Origin: Bacillota bacterium
Lineage (GTDB): Bacteria; Bacillota; Clostridia; Christensenellales; CAG-138
DNA: 26,817 nt
Assembly (NCBI GenBank): GCA_023399275.1
Contig: JAEWQH010000005.1
Coordinates: forward strand, 1-26,817
Reading direction: 5' to 3'
Both the position numbers and the translations under genes were made by a program. Position 1 is the first letter of the stretch; each line of letters begins with the position of its first letter. Of the stretch, positions 6,988 through 14,351 are shown piece by piece. Under the pieces are notes generated by a model. The model saw only the letters and a list, made by a program, of their open reading frames with translations, searched no databases and was not told the DNA's origin.

Positions 6988-7794
6988 ATGCCGTCAACCA
7001 CGGAAGAAGTAAAGACAATCGAAAAAGCGCTCCGGCTCATCGATGAGCTGGCTGCGGCGAAGGAGCCTCTGGCGCTGCAGGCGCTGGCCAAGCGGTCCGG
7101 CTATGCCAAGAGCACCGTGCACCGGCTGGTCTCCACGCTGCGCGCGCATAACATCGTGGAGCAGTCCCCGCAGGACGGGCGGTATTACCTTGGCATCCGT
7201 CTGTTTGAACTGGGATGCGCGGTCAGCAATAACTGGGACGTCGCCGCGATCGCAAAGCCGTATATGCAGAACATCGCAAGCCAGATCAACGAGTCGGTCT
7301 GCCTGGCGATGGTGAGCCGCGGCGAGGTGCTGATCATCGACTTCATCGAGTCGACCAACATGTTTCACGTCGTGTCCCGGGTCGGGGCGAAGCTGCCCAT
7401 CCACTGCACCGTGCAGGGCAAGATCATGCTCGCCTATATGCCGCCTGCCCAGCGCAAGCGCATCATCAAGGAGCGTGGGATGCAGATCTACACGCCGAAC
7501 ACGATCCACTCGACGGAGCAGCTCGAGGAAGATTTGCACCTTACGCGAACGCGCGGCTACGCCATAGACAACAGCGAGTTCCACGTTGGGCTGCACTCCG
7601 TCGCCGCGCCGATTTTGAATTTTGAGGGCGAGCCGACATACTCCTTCTCGGTGGTGAGCATGTTTCACCCGGTCGAATCGGCGGAGTTTCAGCGCGCAAA
7701 GCAGCTGGTGATACAGGCCGCGGCGGACATCTCCCATGCGCTGGGATACCGGCCGCAGGCGGAAAAACCCGCCGTCAGGACGGCCGCCGAGTAG
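6988..7794 (+). CDS. IclR-family transcriptional regulator
   Basis: 268 residues in the standard two-domain form. An N-terminal winged helix-turn-helix spans about residues 8-70 (ALAKRSGYAKSTVHRLVSTL is the recognition part). The C-terminal IclR effector domain spans about 80-255 and includes GAKLPIHCTVQGKIMLAYM, which matches the family's ligand-pocket strand. AGGAGG sits eight bases before the ATG. It lies 37 bases after the amidohydrolase and 37 bases before the HAD gene, so it is part of that operon. IclR proteins usually sense a pathway substrate or intermediate and bind palindromes in a nearby divergent region; the paired boxes at 5412 and 5583 are the likely targets. Confidence 0.93.
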   Translation: MPSTTEEVKTIEKALRLIDELAAAKEPLALQALAKRSGYAKSTVHRLVSTLRAHNIVEQSPQDGRYYLGIRLFELGCAVSNNWDVAAIAKPYMQNIASQINESVCLAMVSRGEVLIIDFIESTNMFHVVSRVGAKLPIHCTVQGKIMLAYMPPAQRKRIIKERGMQIYTPNTIHSTEQLEEDLHLTRTRGYAIDNSEFHVGLHSVAAPILNFEGEPTYSFSVVSMFHPVESAEFQRAKQLVIQAAADISHALGYRPQAEKPAVRTAAE

Positions 7795-7831
7795 TTCGCA
7801 GGAAAAAATCAAACGCAAAGGCAGGGAATGC

Positions 7832-8536
7832 ATGCGGCAAGAGACACAAGAGCGATATCGGTATCTTCTCTTTGATATTGACAACACGCTGATGGACTTC
7901 ACGGCGGGCGAGAGGGCCGCGCTGTTTCAAACGATGGAGCAGCTCGGTGCACCCATCCGCGAGGAGGATTATCACAGGTATTTGGAGATCAACAAAGCGG
8001 CTTGGGCGCGCTTTGAAGCGGGCGAGCTGGACAGCAAGTCTGTGCAGCGCGTCCGTTTTGAGGACTTTGCCATCTCCCTGGGCCGCGACGCGGCCGACGG
8101 GGAAGGCATGAATGCGCGCTATGTGGAGAACCTTGGCCGGCAGGCGATTTTGCTCGAAGGCGCCATTGAGCTGCTGTCGCGGCTTTCCCGGCGGTACCGG
8201 CTCGCCGTTGCGACCAACGGACTGACGCTCGTGCAGCGCGCGCGGTTGGAGAAGTCCGGTTTTCTGCCGCTGCTCGACGGCGTGTTCATCTCGCAGGAGA
8301 TGGGCGTAAAAAAGCCGGACCGGGCGTACTTTGAGGCGATCTTCACCTTTTTCGGGGACGATGCGAGGGAGCGCTACCTGATGATCGGAGATTCGCTCTC
8401 GGCGGACATCGCGGGAGGCGCAAATGCCGGCATCGACACCTGCTGGTATTGCCCCCTTGGTGCGGCTGCGGACGCGTCGGTCACGCCGACCTACACCGTG
8501 CGCAGCTTTGCCGAGCTCCAGGCGCTGCTGCTGTAA
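7832..8536 (+). CDS. yjjG: HAD-family hydrolase, YjjG/YfnB-type nucleotidase
   Basis: 234 residues from the ATG at 7832, which follows a GCAGGGA site; longer versions of the frame run into the iclR gene and lack a site. All HAD motifs are present: D15-I-D17-N-T, where D15 is the nucleophile; T128 in ATNG; K161 in KKPDRAYF; and D187-S-L-S-A-D192. An alpha-helical cap sits between motifs I and II. The order and sequence fit the YjjG/YfnB group, which in E. coli removes phosphate from pyrimidine and non-canonical pyrimidine monophosphates. This suits an operon handling nucleobase-like compounds. The specific substrate is inferred. Confidence 0.85.
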   Translation: MRQETQERYRYLLFDIDNTLMDFTAGERAALFQTMEQLGAPIREEDYHRYLEINKAAWARFEAGELDSKSVQRVRFEDFAISLGRDAADGEGMNARYVENLGRQAILLEGAIELLSRLSRRYRLAVATNGLTLVQRARLEKSGFLPLLDGVFISQEMGVKKPDRAYFEAIFTFFGDDARERYLMIGDSLSADIAGGANAGIDTCWYCPLGAAADASVTPTYTVRSFAELQALLL

Positions 8537-8560
8537 CGCGCGCTGCTCGTGGAAAAAAGA

Positions 8561-8597
8561 GAAAACGGACGGAATCGAACGATCCGCCCGCTTTTTT
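8561..8597 (+). terminator. Terminator between convergent HAD and PII-like genes
   Basis: CGGACGGA (8566-8573) pairs with TCCGCCCG (8583-8590) with one mismatch, and the plus strand then reads CTTTTTTA. On the minus strand the same stem is followed by GTTTTCTCTTTTTT, so it can probably stop transcription from both sides. Confidence 0.75.
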
Positions 8598-8656
8598 ATG
8601 CCGGTCGTGTGGATGGGTATGGATGTATGACGGGGCGCGCGATCGCGGCGCGGGTT

Positions 8657-9328
8657 TCAGGGCTCCTTGTACAGGCCGTATGCGCGTGTGACGTCCTGCA
8701 CGAAGATGATACCGTGCCCCGGCTCGTCTATCTGCAGCGCGTCGCGGATGCTCTGAACGATGTTCTCCGTGTTTTCGACCGGGGAGATCGTCAAAACGAC
8801 CTCCTTCTGCGGCTCGATTTCCATCGCAAAGAGCTTCATCGTCTCGTGGACGCCGGAGCCTCTTGCGTTGATGATGGTGCCGCCGCGTGAGCCGGCCTTT
8901 GCCGCGACCTCCACGACGGTCTCCGCCTTGCCTTTTTCCACAATGGTATATATCGCCTGATACATGATCTCTTCCATACCTTCTTCCGTATTGATGCCGC
9001 ACTGAAAGCGGCTGATTCCGTATACCTGCGCAATCGGCGAGATAAACGCGATGCCGGTGTTCTTCTTATCCAGGCGCAGTTCCCTGCAAAGGTCGTCCAT
9101 GATGCGGTGTACAAGTTCGGTCTCGCTCACCATGAAAACGATCTCCTTATGCACGTTGTTCATCTCGAAAAACGCGAGCCAGTGATTCTGGATGGTACCC
9201 CTCGCCAGACAGAGCGTTCCGCCCGTAATGCCATACCGCTTGGCGACGTTCAGCACCTTGCTGCCGCTGCCGGAGGGAACGATTACGTTGATCAGGGAGA
9301 GAATCGACCGTTTTGTGTACGCAGTCAC
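8657..9328 (-). CDS. Tandem PII-like signalling protein, partner of the DUF1538 protein
   Basis: 223 residues from the GTG at 9328, which has AAAGGAG eight bases upstream; an earlier GTG at 9337 would overlap that site. Two PII-like domains are fused. Residues 1-105 and 118-223 align to each other around GGTLCLARG (36-44) and GGTIINARG (149-157), then KEIVF/KEVVL, NTGIAF/GHGIIF and VYGI/AYGL. The P-II trimer fold binds adenine nucleotides and often controls a membrane transporter. The gene starts one base after the DUF1538 stop (TGA-A-GTG), so the two are translationally coupled. Canonical GlnB uridylylation features are not evident, so I do not call this a nitrogen regulator. Likely role: a soluble sensor gating the adjacent transporter. 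The ligand is unknown. Confidence 0.8.
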   Translation of the reverse strand: MTAYTKRSILSLINVIVPSGSGSKVLNVAKRYGITGGTLCLARGTIQNHWLAFFEMNNVHKEIVFMVSETELVHRIMDDLCRELRLDKKNTGIAFISPIAQVYGISRFQCGINTEEGMEEIMYQAIYTIVEKGKAETVVEVAAKAGSRGGTIINARGSGVHETMKLFAMEIEPQKEVVLTISPVENTENIVQSIRDALQIDEPGHGIIFVQDVTRAYGLYKEP

Positions 9329-9329
9329 T

Positions 9330-10808
9330 TCAAGCACTCCTTTTTTTCGACCTGCGGTGATACAGCAGGCCCAGCAGTTGCAGCGTGATGATCGGCATCA
9401 TCGCAACGAGCGCGATGATGCCGAAGCCGTCGATCAGTACATCCGCACTTTCGACAGCGTTGGCGGCGCCCTGTGCAAAGGGGAGGATAAACGCGGCTGT
9501 CATCGGCCCGGTGGCCACGCCGCCCGCGTCGAACGCGATGCCCACAAACAGCTTCGGCCCCACAAATGAGAGCACGATGGAGAGGATATAGCCCGGAAGC
9601 AGAAACTGCCAAAGCTGCAGCTGCGGAATCAGGATGCGCAGCATGGAGAACATCACCGCCGCGCCGACGCCGAGGCAAAGGGCCGCGAAGACGAAGCTGC
9701 GCTTTACGGAGCCGCTCGTGACCTCCTCGATCTGGTGGGTGAGCACGTGTACGGCAGGCTCTGCCAGCACGGTTACAAGGCCGATGAAGAAGCCGATCAG
9801 CGCCAGCAGTTCCGGTTTGCCCAAAGACGCGATGCGGTAGCCCATCGCCGTGCCAACGTCCATAAAGCCCGCGTTGACAGCCGTTAAAAACAGGATCAGG
9901 CCGATGCCTGTATAGGCCACGCCAAAGAGGATCTTTCGCAAGTCGTGCCGGCTCAGCTTCAGCTTGACGAAGTGCGCGCCGAGAAAGATCGCGACCAGTG
10001 GCAGCAGCGCCAGCGCGGTCTCCTGCGCAGAATGCGGAAGCTGCTTGAGAAACGGCTGCAGGATGGAGGTGCTCTCGTTGAGCGAGCTTTCCACGACGCC
10101 CCCGACCTGCTCCGATCCCGTCGCAATGCTCATGACCATAACCGCGATGATGGCGCCGGTCGAAGCGATCGCGACCAGGCCGAAGCTATCCTTTTCGGCG
10201 CCCTTGCTGTCCTTCTTCATCGTAGTGGCGCCCATGGCGAGCGCAAGGATAAACGGAACCGCGAGCGCGCCGGTCGTCGCGCCGGATGCGTCGAACGATA
10301 TGGCGAGGAATCCGGGGGAGGTGAACAGCGAAAGGACAAAGATCAGGAGATAGAGCGCAGTCAGGATGAGATAGAGGTGCGCGCCGAATATGATGCGAAC
10401 CATGCCGAGCGTGAGCATGACGGCGATGCCGATGGAGACGACGACGACGATGATCGAGCTGGGGATCAGACCGGAGGTGACCGTCTCCACCTGATTTGCC
10501 AGAATGTGCAGATCGGGCTCGGCGACGGATACGAAAAACCCCAGTAACAAGCTGCCGATGATGACGATGACCAACCGGTTTGACTTCGTGATGAGCGCCC
10601 CCATGTGCTCTCCGATCTGCGCCACGCCGAGCTCGATTCCATAGAGAAATATGGAGAGGCCGACGACGATGATCGCAGCGGCGATCAGGAAACGCAGCAA
10701 AGAGACGACGTCGATGGGGCTTACGAAGAAATGCAGCAGTAGCACGATCACCACAACGGGCAGCACGGCCATGCCGGATTCTTTCAGCTTGCTTACATAG
10801 TCATTCAA
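9330..10808 (-). CDS. DUF1538 membrane protein, UmpA-UmpB-like fusion (putative cation/proton antiporter)
   Basis: 492 residues, mostly membrane-spanning, in two homologous halves. AEPDLHILANQVETVTSG (from 96) repeats as AEPAVHVLTHQIEEVTSG (from 349), and FDASGATTG (172-180) repeats as FDAGGVATG (426-434). These are the hallmark motifs of DUF1538. From memory, a two-gene DUF1538 pair, UmpAB of Halomonas zhaodongensis, was reported to exchange Na+/Li+/K+ for protons; here both halves are on one chain. The acidic residues in the AEP and FDA motifs are candidate ion ligands. The start is TTG at 10808 with AAAGGA upstream; the overlapping ATG is out of frame. A tandem PII-like gene follows directly. 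Transport function is inferred from the family. Confidence 0.85.
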   Translation of the reverse strand: MNDYVSKLKESGMAVLPVVVIVLLLHFFVSPIDVVSLLRFLIAAAIIVVGLSIFLYGIELGVAQIGEHMGALITKSNRLVIVIIGSLLLGFFVSVAEPDLHILANQVETVTSGLIPSSIIVVVVSIGIAVMLTLGMVRIIFGAHLYLILTALYLLIFVLSLFTSPGFLAISFDASGATTGALAVPFILALAMGATTMKKDSKGAEKDSFGLVAIASTGAIIAVMVMSIATGSEQVGGVVESSLNESTSILQPFLKQLPHSAQETALALLPLVAIFLGAHFVKLKLSRHDLRKILFGVAYTGIGLILFLTAVNAGFMDVGTAMGYRIASLGKPELLALIGFFIGLVTVLAEPAVHVLTHQIEEVTSGSVKRSFVFAALCLGVGAAVMFSMLRILIPQLQLWQFLLPGYILSIVLSFVGPKLFVGIAFDAGGVATGPMTAAFILPFAQGAANAVESADVLIDGFGIIALVAMMPIITLQLLGLLYHRRSKKRSA

Positions 10809-10880
10809 AGATAAGTTCCTTTCGTTCCATCGTTGCCGCGCGTGGGCGGCTGCCAGAAGTGTTTGCCGACCATTTTTTTC

Positions 10881-10889
10881 ATTCTAACA
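10881..10889 (-). promoter_or_regulatory. Extended -10 promoter of the DUF1538-PII operon
   Basis: The minus strand reads TGT-TAGAAT, an extended -10 element, about 73 bases before the TTG start. No good -35 is present (GTCAAA at 17 bases). The rest of the 10809-11050 gap holds only this and the opu terminator. Confidence 0.4.
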
Positions 10890-10950
10890 TAAACAGGATT
10901 GTTTTTGACCGCTTTTTTTGCCGGGGTTGCGTGCCATATGCGCCGAGGAG

Positions 10951-11008
10951 GAAGAAAAGCGGGCCCTCGGACGCGCCGCGTCGGATGCAGCGCCGATCGA
11001 AGGCCCGC
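10951..11008 (-). terminator. Terminator of the glycine betaine transporter operon
   Basis: GCGGGCC (10959-10965) pairs with GGCCCGC (11002-11008), with further pairing possible in the 36-base interior. On the minus strand the stem is followed by TTTTCTTC. It lies 43 bases past the ATPase stop. Confidence 0.55.
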
Positions 11009-11050
11009 GCAGGGGGGCGCAGTCGGATCCCCGGCGTGACGCGCCGCGGA

Positions 11051-12238
11051 TCAGATCAGGGAGGAGAGCACGCTCGCCTTTGTTACGATGCCCATCAGCC
11101 GGCCTGCGTCGTCCAGCACGGCCAGCGGGTAGGGGGAACTGGCGGCCAGCGGCATGATCTCTTCAACGGAGACGTCGATCTGCGTTGTCGGAATCTCCCG
11201 AACGATCTTGTCGGAGAGCGGGATGCCGTCCCGCTTTGCCTGCAGGGCGTCCTGCAGCGAGAGGATGCCGTCCAGCTTCATCTGTCCGTCTACGACGTAG
11301 ACCGAGGAGATTTCGTTTTTGCGCATTACGCGCAGCGCGTGGTCGATCCCGTCGCCCGGCTTGATCAGGCTCACAGGCGCGATCATGATGTTGCGAACCG
11401 AGAGCACCTTGGATTTGTCGGCGGAGTCGATGAAGCGGCGCACGTAGTCGTCCGCGGGGTTCGTGCTCATGCCCTCCGGCGTATCCACCTGAATGAGCCG
11501 GCCGTCGCGCATGATGGCGACCGTGTCGCCCAGGCGGAACGCCTCGTCGATATCGTGGGTGATAAAGATGACGGTCTTGCCCAGTTTGCGCTGGATGGAG
11601 AGCAGCTCAAACTGCATGTCGTTGCGCACCAGCGGGTCCAGCGCGGAGAAAGGCTCGTCCATCAGCAGCACCTCCGGGTCGTTTGCCAGCGCGCGCGCAA
11701 GGCCGACGCGCTGGCGCATGCCGCCCGACAGGCTGCCGATCATGGATTCTTCCCAGCCCTCCAGACCAACGAGCGCAATGGCTTCCCTGGCGCGCTGCTC
11801 GCGCTCCTGGCGGCCCATACCCGCTACTTCCAGCCCGTAGGCAACGTTGCCGAGCACGTTTCGGTGGCTCATCAGCCCGAAGGACTGGAAGACCATCGAT
11901 ACCTTTCTGCGCCGGAAATCGCGCAGCTCGGGTTTGTTGAGCTTGAGCAGGTCGATTCCGTCGAAGCGGATCGTGCCCGAAGTCGGCCGATGGAGGCGGT
12001 TGAAGCAGCGCACGAGCGTGGACTTGCCGGAGCCCGAGAGACCGATGATGACGAATATCTTGCCGTGCGGAATCTCCAGACTCACGTCGAAGAGCGCCGT
12101 CGTGACGCCGGTTTTTTTGAGTACCTCTTCCTTTGTGGCGCCTTTTTGCAGCAGCTCGAGCGCTTCCTCGCGGCGGATGCCGTAGAGTTTGGTGATATGC
12201 TGCGCCTCGATGATGACGCCGCGTTTCTCGTTACTCAT
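11051..12238 (-). CDS. opuAA: Glycine betaine/proline ABC transporter ATPase with CBS domains
   Basis: 395 residues, standard for OpuAA/ProV. Walker A is GLSGSGKST (66-74), signature LSGGMRQ (170-176) and Walker B LLMDEP (191-196). After the ATPase come two CBS repeats over about residues 270-395. CBS domains in OpuA ATPases sense ionic strength, and in the Lactococcus transporter they also bind c-di-AMP. The N-terminal extension with LLQKGATKEEVLKKTG is diagnostic of this subfamily. The start overlaps the permease stop by eight bases, with GGGAGG seven bases upstream. It is the last gene of the operon. The compatible-solute substrate is inferred from the whole set of genes. Confidence 0.95.
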   Translation of the reverse strand: MSNEKRGVIIEAQHITKLYGIRREEALELLQKGATKEEVLKKTGVTTALFDVSLEIPHGKIFVIIGLSGSGKSTLVRCFNRLHRPTSGTIRFDGIDLLKLNKPELRDFRRRKVSMVFQSFGLMSHRNVLGNVAYGLEVAGMGRQEREQRAREAIALVGLEGWEESMIGSLSGGMRQRVGLARALANDPEVLLMDEPFSALDPLVRNDMQFELLSIQRKLGKTVIFITHDIDEAFRLGDTVAIMRDGRLIQVDTPEGMSTNPADDYVRRFIDSADKSKVLSVRNIMIAPVSLIKPGDGIDHALRVMRKNEISSVYVVDGQMKLDGILSLQDALQAKRDGIPLSDKIVREIPTTQIDVSVEEIMPLAASSPYPLAVLDDAGRLMGIVTKASVLSSLI

Positions 12239-13097
12239 CGCCCGCCTCCCGCTTCTTCGAAAACCAGCCCTGCGTCAGGCGGTCGAGGAGGATGGCGAGG
12301 ATCACAACCGCGCTGCCCGCGATAAATCCACGCGAGATCTCGATGCGATTGACCGCGATGAGCACCTCGTTCCCCAGCCCGCGCGCGCCGATCATCGAGC
12401 ACGTGACCACCATGGACATGGCCATCATCAGCGTTTGGTTGATGCCGGCCATGATGGTCGGCAGCGCCTGCGGCATCTGCACCTTGAAGAGCATCTGCGC
12501 CCGCGTAGAGCCAAATGAGCGCGCCGCTTCCACCACCTCGGCGTTCACCTGCCGGATGCCGAGGCTGGTCAGGCGGATCACCGGTACCATGGCGTAGATG
12601 ACGGTTGCGATGACGGCGGACGCCGAGCCCATGCCGAAGAAGATGACCGCCGGGATCAGGTAGACAAAGACCGGCATGGTCTGCATCATGTCCAGCAGCG
12701 GCCGCGCCGCCTGGTTGGCACGCTCCGAACCGGAGAGCAGCACGCCGATGGGCAGCCCCAGCAGCAGCGCGATGATGACGCCGGCGAGCACGATCGACAG
12801 CGTCAGGTTCATCAGCTCCCACAGCCCGAACATGCCGATGATGCAGAGCAGCACCGCGTAGAGGATGCCGGAACGAAGCTTTTTGTGACCCTTCCAGCCG
12901 AGGAAGAACACCAGCAGCACCAGCACGAACCACGGGATGCGATTGAACGTCCAGTTGATGGCGCTGACGAAGCCCGTCAGCCCCGCCTTGATGCCGTTGA
13001 AGAAGGCGGAATGCGCCGCGGCAAAGCCGCGCACGGCCGCGTCGATGGCATCCGTATCAAGATGGATGACAAAAGGAAAATTCAGCAGCCAATCCAT
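12231..13097 (-). CDS. opuAB: Glycine betaine/proline ABC transporter permease
   Basis: 288 residues, ProW/OpuAB type. An amphipathic N-terminus (WLLNFPFVIHLDTDAIDAAV) precedes the membrane segments. The conserved core includes GLPIGVLLSGSERA and the EAARSFGSTRAQMLFKVQMPQALP coupling loop of BPD_transp_1 permeases. Unlike BusB or lactococcal OpuABC, it has no fused C-terminal binding domain; that function is on the separate lipoprotein upstream. AGAGGTG ribosome binding site; gap to the lipoprotein gene of nine bases; eight-base overlap with the ATPase. Confidence 0.95.
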   Translation of the reverse strand: MDWLLNFPFVIHLDTDAIDAAVRGFAAAHSAFFNGIKAGLTGFVSAINWTFNRIPWFVLVLLVFFLGWKGHKKLRSGILYAVLLCIIGMFGLWELMNLTLSIVLAGVIIALLLGLPIGVLLSGSERANQAARPLLDMMQTMPVFVYLIPAVIFFGMGSASAVIATVIYAMVPVIRLTSLGIRQVNAEVVEAARSFGSTRAQMLFKVQMPQALPTIMAGINQTLMMAMSMVVTCSMIGARGLGNEVLIAVNRIEISRGFIAGSAVVILAILLDRLTQGWFSKKREAGDE

Positions 13098-13106
13098 AGC
13101 ACCTCT

Positions 13107-14102
13107 TTACCCGATCGCCGCGTAGAGCTTGGCTGCCTGGTCGGATGTAAGCCAGCCTTCCACGAGCGAGCGGTTCTCGTTCAGAAACCATACCGCCGCC
13201 GCCTCATAGTTCGCGCCCGTATCCTGCATGTAGGCCAGCGCCTGACTGGTCATCGCAGACGAGGTGTGATAGCTGGACAAAAAGGCGGTAAATTCCGGAT
13301 CGCTTTCATAGAATTCGTTGCTTACGCAGATCGTCACCCGAACGGAGGGGCAGGCCGTCTTGCCTTCGTAGTACAGCTCCGGATCATACGGTGCATCCTC
13401 CAGCAGAACGAAGTCATACTTGCCCAGCAGCCACGTCGGCTCCCAATAGTAGGCTACGACCGCTTCGCCTTTGTCATAGGCGGAGACCAGCACCGCGCTG
13501 GTTGCGGCGTCTGTTCCCGGTTCGATGTAGTTGTAGGTTGCGTCGAGACCGTAGTACAGGTATTTCTTGTGCATGATCTCGGTGATCTCCCAGCCGGCGA
13601 TGCCGCCGTAGATGATTCCCTTGGAGGGATCCTCGGGGTCCTTGAACAGGTCCGCGTAGTCCTTGAGGTCCGCAACGCTCTTCAACTCCGGCGCAAGCGG
13701 TTCTATGCCGCGCGCGGCGTCCCCTTCGATTACGTAGCGCGGCACGTAGAAGCCCTGCGCGTTGTCGTCGAAATTGACGCCGACCTCCTGCAGCTCACCT
13801 GCGGCGATGTCGCTGTCGTAGCTGGAGAGGTTGTCGGTCCATACCTCCATATGCACGTCGATCTCACCTTTTTTCAGCGCCTCGTGCGTGATCGGCGTGC
13901 TGCCGGATACCTCCGTCCACTCGTAGCCGAACACGTTTTTGGCGACCGTTCCCGCTACGGCGTTGTGGAAAAGAATCGAATCCCAGCCCACGTCGGCAAA
14001 GCGCACCGTCTTTGCCTTTTGGGAGGATGCGCATCCTGCGAGGCTGCCGAGCAGCACCGCAAACGCCAGAGCAATCCATAAAAACCGGTGTATTTTCTTC
14101 AT
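13107..14102 (-). CDS. opuAC: Glycine betaine-binding lipoprotein
   Basis: 331 residues. The signal peptide ends in the lipobox LAGC with Cys24 lipidated. The mature part is an OpuAC-type (Pfam) binding domain. Aromatic segments such as VGWDSILFHN, MEVWTDNL and AYYWEPTWLLG are expected to form the tryptophan/tyrosine cage that holds the quaternary ammonium group. It is the first gene of the operon, with AAAGGAG upstream of the ATG. Expression is driven by a consensus promoter interleaved with a long inverted repeat. Other trimethylammonium compounds (carnitine, choline, proline betaine) cannot be excluded. Confidence 0.93.
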   Translation of the reverse strand: MKKIHRFLWIALAFAVLLGSLAGCASSQKAKTVRFADVGWDSILFHNAVAGTVAKNVFGYEWTEVSGSTPITHEALKKGEIDVHMEVWTDNLSSYDSDIAAGELQEVGVNFDDNAQGFYVPRYVIEGDAARGIEPLAPELKSVADLKDYADLFKDPEDPSKGIIYGGIAGWEITEIMHKKYLYYGLDATYNYIEPGTDAATSAVLVSAYDKGEAVVAYYWEPTWLLGKYDFVLLEDAPYDPELYYEGKTACPSVRVTICVSNEFYESDPEFTAFLSSYHTSSAMTSQALAYMQDTGANYEAAAVWFLNENRSLVEGWLTSDQAAKLYAAIG

Positions 14103-14131
14103 TTAATGATCTCCTTTTGCATTGTTTTCAA

Positions 14132-14172
14132 ACAAGTGACATCCCATATTATACACACAGGTTGTCACTTGT
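14132..14172. promoter_or_regulatory. Bipartite BusR-type operator
   Basis: ACAAGTGACA (14132-14141) and TGTCACTTGT (14163-14172) form a perfect 10-bp inverted repeat separated by 21 bases, with centres 31 bp (three helical turns) apart. BusR of Streptococcus agalactiae is known to read two half-sites about 22 bp apart. One arm lies in the -35/-10 spacer and the other at the expected start site of opuAC, so binding should block transcription. Confidence 0.75.
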
Positions 14173-14177
14173 GTCAA
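14148..14177 (-). promoter_or_regulatory. Consensus promoter of the opuAC-AB-AA operon
   Basis: On the minus strand a perfect TTGACA (14172-14177) is followed after 18 bases by a perfect TATAAT (14148-14153). The transcription start is expected near 14141, inside the downstream half of the bipartite operator. The leader is about 40 bases and carries the AAAGGAG site. Confidence 0.8.
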
Positions 14178-14279
14178 ATTTACAGACAAAAGGACGCAGT
14201 AAATCAGCGCAAGGGACTGTTTGGATGGCGCGCTGGCATGCAGGATTTTGCGACCGTCCATGATCCGCGCCGGTTCCCT

Positions 14280-14308
14280 TTGACGCGGCTTCGTCTTGAT
14301 GATAGACT
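14280..14308 (+). promoter_or_regulatory. Promoter of the busR-like gene
   Basis: TTGACG (14280-14285), 17 bases, TAGACT (14303-14308). A start near 14315 lies downstream of the earlier in-frame Met codons, which supports translation from 14352 or 14361. Confidence 0.55.
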
Positions 14309-14351
14309 GACAGAGCAGGAAAAAATCGGCAGCGCCGGTATCAAACCACGG

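Noticed and set aside
8657..9328. Classical GlnB/GlnK nitrogen regulator
   Set aside because: The protein is a two-domain fusion without evident canonical PII T-loop signatures, and is coupled to DUF1538 rather than to amtB or nitrogen genes.
9324..9330. GTCACTT, a BusR-like half-site at the DUF1538-PII junction
   Set aside because: No partner arm exists at about 22 bp on either side, and it lies inside coding sequence at the PII start. A GTGACA near 15086 upstream of the V-ATPase promoter also lacks a partner.
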